Source of the DNA: Candidatus Methanomethylicaceae archaeon
GTDB taxonomy: Archaea > Thermoproteota > Methanomethylicia > Methanomethylicales > Methanomethylicaceae
Assembly: GCA_026414165.1 (NCBI GenBank)
Contig: JAOAJN010000002.1
Span: 97,830-161,829, forward strand
Reading direction: 5' to 3'
DNA length: 64,000 nucleotides
Below are positions 18,070 to 27,787 of this stretch, piece after piece (position 1 is the stretch's first letter; the number at the start of each line of letters is the position of its first letter). Below the pieces are notes generated by a model that was given only the letters and a program-made list of their open reading frames with translations, was not told the DNA's origin and searched no databases. The position numbers were made by a program, and so were the translations under genes.

Positions 18070-19527
18070 TTATCCAGTAGGTATGGCGCCCACCACAAAT
18101 GTGCAATAGAACAGAGACACCAAGTAGAATGCGGCGCCGCCTGCTATTACAATTGTTGAAAGCCAAGACATCCTGCAACGCTTCGGCAACATCTTATTAT
18201 TAACATATAGCAGCAGCAGGCAATAGCTACCCATAATGAGTGGTGATAGGAATGCTAGCAAGTCCAACATGAATGCGGGCCCTCTTGCCGCACCGCTTAC
18301 AGTGGTTATTATGCCAATTATAGTAACAGTTGCCACCCAGATGTAGTACCACTTCCTCATGCCTAGCTTCTGTGCTCCTTTGAATAGCTGGAAAGTCATA
18401 TCTGCCTGTCCTCTTGCGAAGGCATCAAATATGCCAAAGCTCATCTTCCAGCCAACTAAGAACATTACAATGAACCACAGTGGATAGAGAACGGGCGATA
18501 TGTATGTGAACGCGGAGGCAATGGCATCTATAGCTCTCAAAGTCGCCCCTGCCCTAATTGCTGATAAAGCAGCAGGACTCAGTTCCGCAGCCCTCATGCT
18601 TAATACGGTGAAGAAGAGTGTTGTAAAGTAAGTTATGAGTCCGAAGCTGATTAATGCATCATATATATTCAGTTTCCTCCAACGTTTCCATTTGTCCATC
18701 TCTTCGTCCAAGTTGACATCGAAGTAGAAGCCGCTATCTCGCCATTTATCCTCTTTTCCAAAGATTAGTCCAGTAATCTTGGGCATATATCCAGACATAC
18801 CTGCGCCCTCTTCTCTTGCCCAAAGTGTGTACCACATCTGCTGCATTCCTGAAGGACCCATAAATGCAAGCGCACCAACGAGTAGCGGCAGCCAGGTCTT
18901 CGTACTCATCATATCGGTCCAGTAACCGAATGCGACGGTTCCGTAAAGTGCTTGTCCCCAATGCTCAGGTTTTCCCACTAATACGGCAACGCCAAATGAT
19001 ACGGCAATCATCATTGAGATGGCAATTAACAACAGGAATTTGACTGTCTTATAGACTTGATAGGGGCTCAGAATCAATATCGCTGCTATAACACAAAGAC
19101 TTATAACTGCGATCATTACCCAGTCTACCTTTAATAGCATTCCAAGGGCGCCTGAGCCTGTAACGACATGTCCAGGCCATATATAAACTAATATGGCCAC
19201 AATATAGAAGTACCACATTACTATTGGATGGATTCTTTTTCCTGCAGTGAATATGCTCTCGCCAGAGAAATAGGTCCACCGAGCGATCTCCATAGTGACG
19301 AAGATCTGGATGACTAGACCAACTGTTGCTAGCCATCGTACTTCTGGACCAAAAACAATAACTAGCCTAGGCCACATGAAAGTCTCGCCCATTCCAACGC
19401 CAAGGGCTGCTAATATTAGACCAGGACCAAGTATTTTGCGTATGCTAACCGGACCGGGGTCGTTGAGAACTCGCAGCTCCAATGGGGGGCCTCTTCCTAC
19501 CCTAAGCTCCTTTATTTCCTGTCCCAT
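18070..19527 (-). CDS. Nramp-like divalent metal transporter homolog (divergent)
   Basis: 'KILGPGLILAALGVGMGETFMWPRLV' N-terminal TM1-like signature; approx. 11 TMs; long hydrophilic loop in the middle. Confidence 0.65.
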   Translation of the reverse strand: MGQEIKELRVGRGPPLELRVLNDPGPVSIRKILGPGLILAALGVGMGETFMWPRLVIVFGPEVRWLATVGLVIQIFVTMEIARWTYFSGESIFTAGKRIHPIVMWYFYIVAILVYIWPGHVVTGSGALGMLLKVDWVMIAVISLCVIAAILILSPYQVYKTVKFLLLIAISMMIAVSFGVAVLVGKPEHWGQALYGTVAFGYWTDMMSTKTWLPLLVGALAFMGPSGMQQMWYTLWAREEGAGMSGYMPKITGLIFGKEDKWRDSGFYFDVNLDEEMDKWKRWRKLNIYDALISFGLITYFTTLFFTVLSMRAAELSPAALSAIRAGATLRAIDAIASAFTYISPVLYPLWFIVMFLVGWKMSFGIFDAFARGQADMTFQLFKGAQKLGMRKWYYIWVATVTIIGIITTVSGAARGPAFMLDLLAFLSPLIMGSYCLLLLYVNNKMLPKRCRMSWLSTIVIAGGAAFYLVSLFYCTFVVGAIPTG

Positions 19528-19685
19528 AGGAACCCCTAATTTTTTTTGAGGTTTTGGTATTTATAAAGTTTTGTTTAATTTTTATAAGTAAAAGCAAATT
19601 ATAATTCTGTTTATTAGAGGATTATTAAAAAACTCTTCCTTCTTTTATAAATTAGTTTTATTACAAATTTATATGGAATCGTGAC

Positions 19686-20183
19686 TTAAATTTTTGTACA
19701 ATAGCAAACAATGCTTCTTAGCGGCCCTTCCAAGTAAGTAATGTCTTCATCTATAGCATCGATGGGAAGGTTCGTGAATGCACCAATCAGTCTATTAATT
19801 TTTTTACATAGAATCATATATCCAATATACTGCTGAGGTTTTGGAGGGTTTAAGAACTTCTTGTATGTAAATGTCACTCTTATAAATCGGAATTCATGTT
19901 CCCCCTCAACATGTCCAGTATTTTCCAATACTTTCATATCCCTTATTTTTTTGTCCTTTGTTTGTGAAAAGATCTCCTCAATGTACTCTTTAAGTGAAAA
20001 TTCATTTCCCTCTTTAACTGCCGCACTCTTTATGGAGTCGAGAGGTTGCCATTGAACTGCTATGTAAAGCTTCTTTGGGGATATTATTGCCATCTTGCCA
20101 GACTGATATGCTGATTTTTCTGTAACTCTCAAACGCCAATCCGAAGGTGTTGTTATTCCAATATCGAAGAGCTGAAATTTCAT
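19686..20183 (-). CDS. Hypothetical protein
   Basis: 165 aa ORF, no convincing family. Confidence 0.6.
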   Translation of the reverse strand: MKFQLFDIGITTPSDWRLRVTEKSAYQSGKMAIISPKKLYIAVQWQPLDSIKSAAVKEGNEFSLKEYIEEIFSQTKDKKIRDMKVLENTGHVEGEHEFRFIRVTFTYKKFLNPPKPQQYIGYMILCKKINRLIGAFTNLPIDAIDEDITYLEGPLRSIVCYCTKI

Positions 20184-20330
20184 AGCTTCTCACTAATTTA
20201 GCGTATTTCCTCTTCTTTTAATTTATCCTTTAGGAAAAATATAAGCAAATAATAAAACTTATTATAAAAAATACAACTGTTAAATATGCCTTGTCAAAAA
20301 AGGAATTTTTAGCAAAGGAGTGAAAATACT

Positions 20331-21635
20331 TTGCTGGAATTGTTGACATTAATTTTATTTTTAGTAGTCATTGGCCTTATGATATGGGGTCCAATCGAAC
20401 GTGCCATTATTGGCGGCGTTGGAGTTGTTTTAATGATCATTATAGGTATAATAACTCCATACGAGGCTTTCGAATTAGTGGACTGGAATATATTAGCAAT
20501 CTTGGTGGGGCTTTGGATAGTTAGCTCCTACCTCATAAATGCTAAGATGCCAGAGGCTTTGATTTCAGCTGTACTCAAACGAACCAAGTCTCTAAATGCA
20601 GTAATTTTTGCGCTCATATTCAGTGCCGGAATTGTGACGATGTTTGTGGACAATGTCCTAGTCGTATTGTTATTCTGCCCGATAATGTTGACCATATGTA
20701 AGACGCTTAAAGTTGATCCGCTCTTGCCGACTGTGATGACGGGTCTTGCAGCGAACTTCATGGGCGTTGGACTGATGCTTGGAGATATAACGCCTCAGAT
20801 GTTGCACACAATAGCAGGTATGGAGTTCATGGACTTCGTGGTATTCCATGGTAAACCAGGATCATTCTTTGTACTTATTACAACCTTCATAATTATGCTG
20901 TTCATATATTCTAAGAGGATTCTCAAGTTTGATTATAAGGGCGACTTCCGTTCAATGCTAACATCTATAGCTGAGATCTCCAGCGAGAATAGAAAACTAC
21001 TCAAAGTATCGCTGTTTTTCTTCATAATAATCATCGTCTTGATGGCGCTGAGAAAAGTTCTTGAAGTTCCACTTGGAGCGATAGCCTTCTCGGGAGCGCT
21101 GGTTATGGCTTGCGTAATAGAACTGCTTCACAGAACGGGCAAATTGAAGGAGGCACCTACCTTTGCAGAGGTTCTTGGAGGGCTTGAGTGGCGAGCGGTT
21201 CTTTATTACGCATTCCTATTCGTGCTTGTTGGTTGTATTGAAAAGGCAGGATACATAAGGGCGATTGCAGAAGGCCTTCAGCCATTTCTGTTAAACCTTC
21301 AGGTTGGTGTCCCTCTCCTTTACTGGGTTTCGGCGAGTGTTGCTTCGGTGGTGCAATTTGATGCTTACAACCTAACCATGTTCAGAACCTTGGCAGATCT
21401 TGGACTGACGACTGGACTGAATGTTTGGCCGTACTTCTGGTCTGTTGCGTGGGCTGCCACACTGGCAAGCAATGCCACCATAGTAAGCGCTCCGGCATTG
21501 TACGTGACTTGGACGCTTATTGAAAAAGAGGGCTATAAACTAACAACGAAGGCGTTCCACTCAATAACTGTAAAATTTGCACTAATCACGCTTGTGATTA
21601 ATTTCATAATAACATTCCTTTGGAGCCAGCTTTAG
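20331..21635 (+). CDS. ArsB/NhaD-type (ion transporter superfamily) permease
   Basis: 'FVDNVLVVLLFCPIMLTICK', 'LGGLEWRAVLYYAFLFVLVGCIEKAG', multi-TM. Confidence 0.8.
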   Translation: MLELLTLILFLVVIGLMIWGPIERAIIGGVGVVLMIIIGIITPYEAFELVDWNILAILVGLWIVSSYLINAKMPEALISAVLKRTKSLNAVIFALIFSAGIVTMFVDNVLVVLLFCPIMLTICKTLKVDPLLPTVMTGLAANFMGVGLMLGDITPQMLHTIAGMEFMDFVVFHGKPGSFFVLITTFIIMLFIYSKRILKFDYKGDFRSMLTSIAEISSENRKLLKVSLFFFIIIIVLMALRKVLEVPLGAIAFSGALVMACVIELLHRTGKLKEAPTFAEVLGGLEWRAVLYYAFLFVLVGCIEKAGYIRAIAEGLQPFLLNLQVGVPLLYWVSASVASVVQFDAYNLTMFRTLADLGLTTGLNVWPYFWSVAWAATLASNATIVSAPALYVTWTLIEKEGYKLTTKAFHSITVKFALITLVINFIITFLWSQL

Positions 21636-21643
21636 ACACTTTT

Positions 21644-23326
21644 TCAATTTTTTATTTTATATTTAAGGTCGCTTAGAACAGCGCCAGTCGAAGCAGAAGT
21701 AACACTCATGCTGTATCTGTAGAAGACGCCTCTATCATATTTTGGCTTTTTGCCTTTCCAACCGGATAATCTTCTTCTGATCTCCTCATTCTCGACAAGT
21801 AGGTCTAATCTTCTATTAAGAATATCTATCCTGATGATGTCTCCGTCCTGTACCACGGCAATGGGACCACCTTCGGCAGCCTCAGGAGAGATATGACCGA
21901 CCATCATGCCGTGGGTGGCTCCAGAGAACCTACCGTCCGTCAGAAGGGCAACTTCCTCACCAAGTCCCATACCAACAAGCATAGAGGTCAGGGAGAGCAT
22001 CTCCCTCATTCCGGGACCGCCTTTAGGACCTTCATATCTGATAACTACTGCTTGACCTGCCTTAATCTTTCCATTAGAGGCGGCAGCAATACCGTCCTCC
22101 TCACAATCAAAAACCCGCGCCTCACCTTCAAAATAAGTCTTCTTTAATCCTGCGGTTTTTATAACCGCTCCGTCTGGAGCGAGGTTGCCAAAAAGCACAG
22201 CAAGTGCTCCCGTGGATCTAATGGGTTTTTCAAACGGTCTAATAGTGTCACCTATTATCTCCGCCGTGATCAAATTCTCCCCAACTGTTTTGCCAGTCAC
22301 TGTCATAAGGTCTTTCTTAATGAGTCCCTTCTCAGATAGCCTCTTCATGACAGCAGGAATCCCTCCAGCCTTGTCTAAATCTTCCACGGCTGTTTTTCCT
22401 GCAGGCATCATATCCACTAGATGAGGCGTCTTCTTGCTGATCTCGTCAAATGTTTCCAATTTTAAAGGCACTTCTGCCTCATTTGCTATAGCCATCAAGT
22501 GTAGAACGGCGTTAGTGGATCCCCCTAGAGCAACATCCACCGTTATAGCGTTTTTAATGGACCATTCGTTCACAATATCCTTGGGTTTAATGTCATTCTT
22601 TACAAGTTCCATGATCTGCATACCCGTCTTTTTAGCAAGCCTAACCCTTCTGGCATCCACAGCCGGTATGGTACCGCTACCCGGCAAGGATAACCCCATA
22701 GCCTCAATCATGCATGCCATAGTATTGGCTGTGTAAAGACCTGCACAAGAGCCTACACCAGGGCAAGCATACTCTTCGATCTCTTTTAGTTCATTTTCCG
22801 TGATCTTGCCGCTAAGGTAAGCACCCACACTCTCGAATGCCGAGTCTAGGCTCATCCTCTTACCGCGCCAAACTCCACATAACATAGGTCCACCTGTTAT
22901 GAAGATAGACGGAATATTTACCCTAAGTGCACCCATAACCATGCCTGGCTCTATTTTGTCACAGCTGCAGACAAACACCATACCATCAAATGCATGGGCT
23001 TTTGCAACCACTTCTATGGAATCTGCGATGATCTCCCTGCTGATTAATGGGCTCCTCATACCCTCGTGACCCATCGCTATGCCATCACATATGCCGATAG
23101 TATTAAATTCTAAGGGGGTGCCTCCCGCCATTCTAACCCCTGCCTTCACAGCCTCTGCGAGCCTGTTCAAGTGTATGTGTCCAGGAATAAGCTCATTCCA
23201 TGAGTTCGCTATACCTATTATAGGTCTATTAAGCTCATCATCTATCAAACCTAGCGCCTTTAAAAGGGCCCTATGAGGCGCTCTTTGCACGCCTCTTTTC
23301 ACTGTGTCTGAGATCATAAACCTCAC
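21644..23326 (-). CDS. ilvD: Dihydroxy-acid dehydratase
   Basis: 'VCSCDKIEPGMVMGALRVNIPSIFITGGPM', 'CPGVGSCAGLYTANTMACMIEAMGLSLPGSGTIPA', 'TDGRFSGATHGMMVGHISPEAAEGG'. Confidence 0.96.
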   Translation of the reverse strand: MRFMISDTVKRGVQRAPHRALLKALGLIDDELNRPIIGIANSWNELIPGHIHLNRLAEAVKAGVRMAGGTPLEFNTIGICDGIAMGHEGMRSPLISREIIADSIEVVAKAHAFDGMVFVCSCDKIEPGMVMGALRVNIPSIFITGGPMLCGVWRGKRMSLDSAFESVGAYLSGKITENELKEIEEYACPGVGSCAGLYTANTMACMIEAMGLSLPGSGTIPAVDARRVRLAKKTGMQIMELVKNDIKPKDIVNEWSIKNAITVDVALGGSTNAVLHLMAIANEAEVPLKLETFDEISKKTPHLVDMMPAGKTAVEDLDKAGGIPAVMKRLSEKGLIKKDLMTVTGKTVGENLITAEIIGDTIRPFEKPIRSTGALAVLFGNLAPDGAVIKTAGLKKTYFEGEARVFDCEEDGIAAASNGKIKAGQAVVIRYEGPKGGPGMREMLSLTSMLVGMGLGEEVALLTDGRFSGATHGMMVGHISPEAAEGGPIAVVQDGDIIRIDILNRRLDLLVENEEIRRRLSGWKGKKPKYDRGVFYRYSMSVTSASTGAVLSDLKYKIKN

Positions 23327-23391
23327 TTTCAGGACATATTAACTAGGAAATACAAAAAAATATCTACTGTATAGAAGCTAAAGGTAAGATT

Positions 23392-24222
23392 ATGGAATTT
23401 ATGCTTTTCCTGCTCATATTGCTTTTCGGGATCTTTGCAGGGGCGCTAGGCGCCACTTTGGGTTTGGGAGGAGGCATTCTCATGCTTCTATTTTTCACGC
23501 TGGCGTTAAACATCCCAATACATAGGGCAGTTGCCCTAAGCCTCCTAGCAGTCATAGCAAGCTCGAGCATGGCAGGAAGCGTGTATGTGCGCGATAAGAT
23601 GACTAATATAAGATTAGCCATGGTTTTAGAAACTTGCACAGTGCCAGGAGCCGTACTAGGCGCTTTTTTAGCCCTTACTATGCCTGGTCGTTATATCGAG
23701 GCAATTTTGGCAGCAGTTCTAATTTATGCTGCCATCATAAGCTTCAGACAGGCGAAATCTGAAAAAATCATTTTGTGTGAAGACCGGCTAGGAATTGGAG
23801 GGGAGTATTACGATGAGGCAAAGAAGACAACGGTGCGATATTCTGCAGATCGTCTGAAGACTGGTCTTTTTGCTAGTTTTTTGGCGGGAATTGTCTCAGG
23901 GGTCGTGGGCATTGGAGGCGGTATAATCAAGGTTCCAATAATGAATTTCATTATGAAGATTCCGATAAAAGCTTCTGCTGCCACGAGTAACTTTATGGTC
24001 GGTGTGACTGCCGCCGCGAGTGCAGTGGTCTACTTTAGCAAAGGTGTTTTAGATCTCCAGATGTCTGTACCGAATGTATTGGGAATAATGGTAGGCGCGT
24101 ATATAGGGACGAGACTTCTCGCACAGACACAATCACCATACCTTCGAATTTTACTCGGATTAGTCCTTCTCTTCTTTAGCTTTGTAATGTTTCTAAAGGC
24201 CGGGGGGGCATTGGTTTGGTGA
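23392..24222 (+). CDS. TauE/SafE family sulfite/sulfonate exporter-like permease
   Basis: 'GALGATLGLGGGILMLLFF' and 'GIVSGVVGIGGGIIKVPIMN' repeats. Confidence 0.9.
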   Translation: MEFMLFLLILLFGIFAGALGATLGLGGGILMLLFFTLALNIPIHRAVALSLLAVIASSSMAGSVYVRDKMTNIRLAMVLETCTVPGAVLGAFLALTMPGRYIEAILAAVLIYAAIISFRQAKSEKIILCEDRLGIGGEYYDEAKKTTVRYSADRLKTGLFASFLAGIVSGVVGIGGGIIKVPIMNFIMKIPIKASAATSNFMVGVTAAASAVVYFSKGVLDLQMSVPNVLGIMVGAYIGTRLLAQTQSPYLRILLGLVLLFFSFVMFLKAGGALVW

Positions 24223-24467
24223 GCGCAGAAACGACAATATCGTGGGTTTTGAGGATCGGGGTATTACTATCCGCTATTACATTGATAGCAGGAGTCTCAT
24301 TAGGAGAACCTATTTTATGGTTGGGTGCGTTAATATTGATTCTGACGCCTTTCCTCAGGGTTTTTTTCGCAGCCCTTTATTTCTTATTACACAAAGATAT
24401 GAGGTTTTTTGTGATAACCTTATATGTGATTTTGATTCTCGTGATTGGAAGTTTACTCAAGTTCTAA
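24216..24467 (+). CDS. DUF1634-like membrane protein, TauE partner
   Basis: Three TMs, overlaps TauE gene; 'VLRIGVLLSAITLIAGV...LTPFLRVFFAALYFL'. Confidence 0.75.
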   Translation: MVSAETTISWVLRIGVLLSAITLIAGVSLGEPILWLGALILILTPFLRVFFAALYFLLHKDMRFFVITLYVILILVIGSLLKF

Positions 24468-24603
24468 ACCTTAATATAACGATAAAATATAGTCACATAT
24501 CTTTAAACTATCACAAATAACCATTTTCTAAATGTGATGTAAATTTTTTTAATCACATCTAATGCAATAGATTTTAATATGGTGGCATAATAAATAATTT
24601 GCG

Positions 24604-25713
24604 GTGAGGATATTGGTAAGGACTACCCTAAGCGTGATTAAAGCAGATGTTGGATCCCTTGCCGGGCACAATGTCGTACACCCTGACCAGATAGCATGTG
24701 CTGAGAAAATTCTAGCAGAAGCTAAGGAGACTGGTTTGATTTGCGATTATAGGGTAACTCACTGTGGTGACGACCTCGAACTTATTATGACGCATAGGAA
24801 GGGCGAAGAAAACCCGGAGGTCTGTAGACTTGCCTGGGAAACTTTCAAGAAAGCATCAGATGTTGCTAAGAAACTGGGCCTTTATGCTGCGGGACAGGAT
24901 CTTCTAAGCGACGCGTTTTCAGGGAACCTCAAGGGGCTAGGTCCTGGATATACTGAGATAGAGTTTGAAGAAAGAGCCAGCGAACCCATTGTCATATTTA
25001 TGGCAGATAAGACGGAGCCTGGAGCTTTCAACCTCCCACTTTATAGAATATTTGCAGATCCCTTTTCATCCGCAGGACTAGTAATAGATCCAAAGATGCA
25101 TGAGGGTTTCACGTTCCAAGTTCTTGATGTTTTAGAGGGATACACATACGAGATGAATACTCCGGAAGAGTCATACGACTTATTGGCTTTGATAGGGACC
25201 ACTGGCAGGTATATTCTTAAGAGGGTTTGGAGAAAGAGCGACAGACTCGTAGCCGCATCAGTAAGTATCACAAAACTCTCACTAATAGCCGGAAGATATG
25301 TCGGAAAGGACGACCCAGTAGCCATCGTTAGGGCACAACACGGTCTTCCAGCAGTTGGTGAAATCCTAGAGCCTTTCAGCTTCCCGCACCTTGTGGCAGG
25401 CTGGATGAGGGGCTCCCACTATGGACCTATGATGCCGGTCGCCCAGAGAAATGCAAGGTGCACTAGGTTCGACGGTCCTCCAAGGTTCGTGGCGCTTGGT
25501 TTCCAGATCAAGGACTCGAAACTCGTTGGGCCAGCAGATCTCTTCGACGATCCAGCATTTGATTTAACAAGAATGAAGGCACAAGAGATCGCAGATTACA
25601 TGAGAAGGCATGGACCGTTTATGCCAGAACGTCTAGGACCCGAGGAGATGGAGTACACAACATTGCCCCAAGTGTTGCAGAAACTAAAGGGCAGGGCAAA
25701 GAAAGAGGAGTGA
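24604..25713 (+). CDS. Bifunctional fructose-1,6-bisphosphate aldolase/phosphatase (type V FBPase)
   Basis: 'TTLSVIKADVGSLAGHNVVHPDQ', 'RGSHYGPMMPVAQRNARCTRFDGPPRFVALGFQI'. Confidence 0.96.
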   Translation: MRILVRTTLSVIKADVGSLAGHNVVHPDQIACAEKILAEAKETGLICDYRVTHCGDDLELIMTHRKGEENPEVCRLAWETFKKASDVAKKLGLYAAGQDLLSDAFSGNLKGLGPGYTEIEFEERASEPIVIFMADKTEPGAFNLPLYRIFADPFSSAGLVIDPKMHEGFTFQVLDVLEGYTYEMNTPEESYDLLALIGTTGRYILKRVWRKSDRLVAASVSITKLSLIAGRYVGKDDPVAIVRAQHGLPAVGEILEPFSFPHLVAGWMRGSHYGPMMPVAQRNARCTRFDGPPRFVALGFQIKDSKLVGPADLFDDPAFDLTRMKAQEIADYMRRHGPFMPERLGPEEMEYTTLPQVLQKLKGRAKKEE

Positions 25714-25773
25714 AAAGATCCGAAAACAATTATAATTATTATATATCTTTATTTAATTCTTGGAGATGATTCC

Positions 25774-26052
25774 TTGAGGGTTAAAGTCTCTTACCTCTCG
25801 CTGCTCAGAGACGTTACGCATGTCAGCGAAGAGTTTATAGACTTGCCATCAGGGTCCACCGTTAAAGACCTAGTTGCCATCCTGATGAAAAAGTACGGTG
25901 AGGGGCTAAAGTCATTCCTGGAACCTGAAACAGAGATGGGGCAAGGAATTTTAGTCACATTGAATGGAGAACTCTTATCTTCCAACGAGATGGACAAGAT
26001 TATTCCAGAAGGATCCGAAGTACTAATCGGAATTCCGCCATTTGGAGGCTAA
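25774..26052 (+). CDS. MoaD/ThiS-like beta-grasp protein with C-terminal Gly-Gly
   Basis: 92 aa; 'PSGSTVKDLVAILMKKYGEG...ILVTLNGELL...IPEGSEVLIGIPPFGG' ends GG. Confidence 0.85.
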   Translation: MRVKVSYLSLLRDVTHVSEEFIDLPSGSTVKDLVAILMKKYGEGLKSFLEPETEMGQGILVTLNGELLSSNEMDKIIPEGSEVLIGIPPFGG

Positions 26053-26069
26053 TCCTTGAGGGTGAAATT

Positions 26070-27674
26070 TTGGGCATATATAAGACTGAAGTTCTTGTAA
26101 TAGGAGGGGGTCTGGCAGGACTAACAGCTGCGATCTCCTCAGCCTCTAACCTCTCAGAAACAATGATTGTTACCAAGACGCTTGTTGGCGGGGCGAATAC
26201 AACATCGGTAGCAGCTGGAATAATATCGGGAGTGATGGGCTTTAAAGATCCAGAGGATAGCAGGGATCTGCATTATAAGGATACTATTGTAGGCGGACAT
26301 GGAATAAACGACGAAGTCCTTGTAAGAGTAATGGTGAATGATGTCTCCAAGTATCTTTACAGGCTCATGGAATTGGGATTGGAGCTAGATGGGGAAGATG
26401 AGCCAAAGAGGCGACTAATACCTGGCCACTCAAAACCAAGGTCCTACCTCATCAAAGGAAAATGCCACAAGCTTCAAAGTCTTCTGAGGAATGTTTGCGA
26501 AGGTCTTGGTGTAAGGTTTATGGAGAGGACACTCATAACCTCCTTGGTGAAGGATGAAGAGAGGGTTGTGGGCGCGGTTGGCATCAAAACAGATAATATG
26601 GAGGTTGTTGGGATAAAAGCCAACTCGGTCGTATTAGCGACTGGAGGGTCAGGAGAACTTTATCCGCATACGCTAATGCCTTCTGGGTCGTCAGGCTATG
26701 GAGTCAGTTTGGGTTTCAGGGCGGGAGCAGAACTTGTGGACATGGAGTTTGTTCAATTCTACCCCACCATGGTTGCTGAGGAGGGTCTCCCGAAGCTATT
26801 TGTTGACTACGCACCGCTACTGAAATATGGTGCGGATATTATAGACGGCGATGGTAGGTCAATATTTAAGAAGCATGGAATAGTAGAACCTCACAAGTTA
26901 ACTAGAGATCAATTCTCGATAATTATGGCAAAGGAAATGTCCAGCGGCGGCGCAGTATTTTTGGACTGCACCTCAATTAAAGATGAAGATCTTGCTAGTA
27001 ACCTGACGCTATCTTCAGCAATTGGAGATCTAGAGTCGAAGAATGTGCCAGTCAGGTCGAGGAGAGTTAAGGTTGCACCTTATGCGCACTTCTTTATGGG
27101 AGGGCTCAGAACCGACGCGAACGGCGCTACAAACATACAAGGCCTATTTGCAGCCGGAGAGGCCATGGGCGGGGTACATGGAGCAAACAGAATAGGAGGT
27201 AACGCCCTAGCGGCGTGTTTGGTATTTGGTTTCAGGGCGGGAATGTTAGCCTCTCTACACAGTAGCACTGTAATCGAAGTGAACGATAAGGTGTTGAACG
27301 ACTCTGCCTCAAAGATCATTGAGGATATTAATTCAGATGGTGGCGAAGAGGCAAGTCGCGTAAGAAGCATCGTGCAAAGAAATATGTGGGAGGGTGTTGG
27401 CATACTTAGAGATAAAAATGGACTCGAGAGAGCATTGAGCACATTAAATAGTCTGAGAGAGCTCAAGATTTCATCGAAAAGTCCAACCGAGAAACTGTTG
27501 ATTCCCATGATGCTCGACAACGCAGAAGTTATAGCCTTATCTGCTATGATAAGGGAAGAGAGCAGAGGCGCGCATTATAGGACTGATTTTCCTGAGACCA
27601 GAGATGAGTGGTGTAAGAGGATAGTGCTTAAACTCCAAGAGGGCGAGTGCAAAGTAAGCTTTCTTATACCATAA
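26070..27674 (+). CDS. FAD-dependent fumarate reductase/succinate dehydrogenase flavoprotein-like protein
   Basis: 'VIGGGLAGLTAAISSA', 'VVLATGGSGELYPHT', 'GLFAAGEAMGGVHGANRIGGNALAACLVFGFRAG'. Confidence 0.88.
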   Translation: MGIYKTEVLVIGGGLAGLTAAISSASNLSETMIVTKTLVGGANTTSVAAGIISGVMGFKDPEDSRDLHYKDTIVGGHGINDEVLVRVMVNDVSKYLYRLMELGLELDGEDEPKRRLIPGHSKPRSYLIKGKCHKLQSLLRNVCEGLGVRFMERTLITSLVKDEERVVGAVGIKTDNMEVVGIKANSVVLATGGSGELYPHTLMPSGSSGYGVSLGFRAGAELVDMEFVQFYPTMVAEEGLPKLFVDYAPLLKYGADIIDGDGRSIFKKHGIVEPHKLTRDQFSIIMAKEMSSGGAVFLDCTSIKDEDLASNLTLSSAIGDLESKNVPVRSRRVKVAPYAHFFMGGLRTDANGATNIQGLFAAGEAMGGVHGANRIGGNALAACLVFGFRAGMLASLHSSTVIEVNDKVLNDSASKIIEDINSDGGEEASRVRSIVQRNMWEGVGILRDKNGLERALSTLNSLRELKISSKSPTEKLLIPMMLDNAEVIALSAMIREESRGAHYRTDFPETRDEWCKRIVLKLQEGECKVSFLIP

Positions 27675-27787
27675 TACCATTATGGAATAACGGACTTGTG
27701 TTATAATATGCCAACATAGTAAAAGAGAAACAAGAAATTATCAAAAATTCGAATTCCTTAAATACCTAAACGTAATTTTCAACCCCC

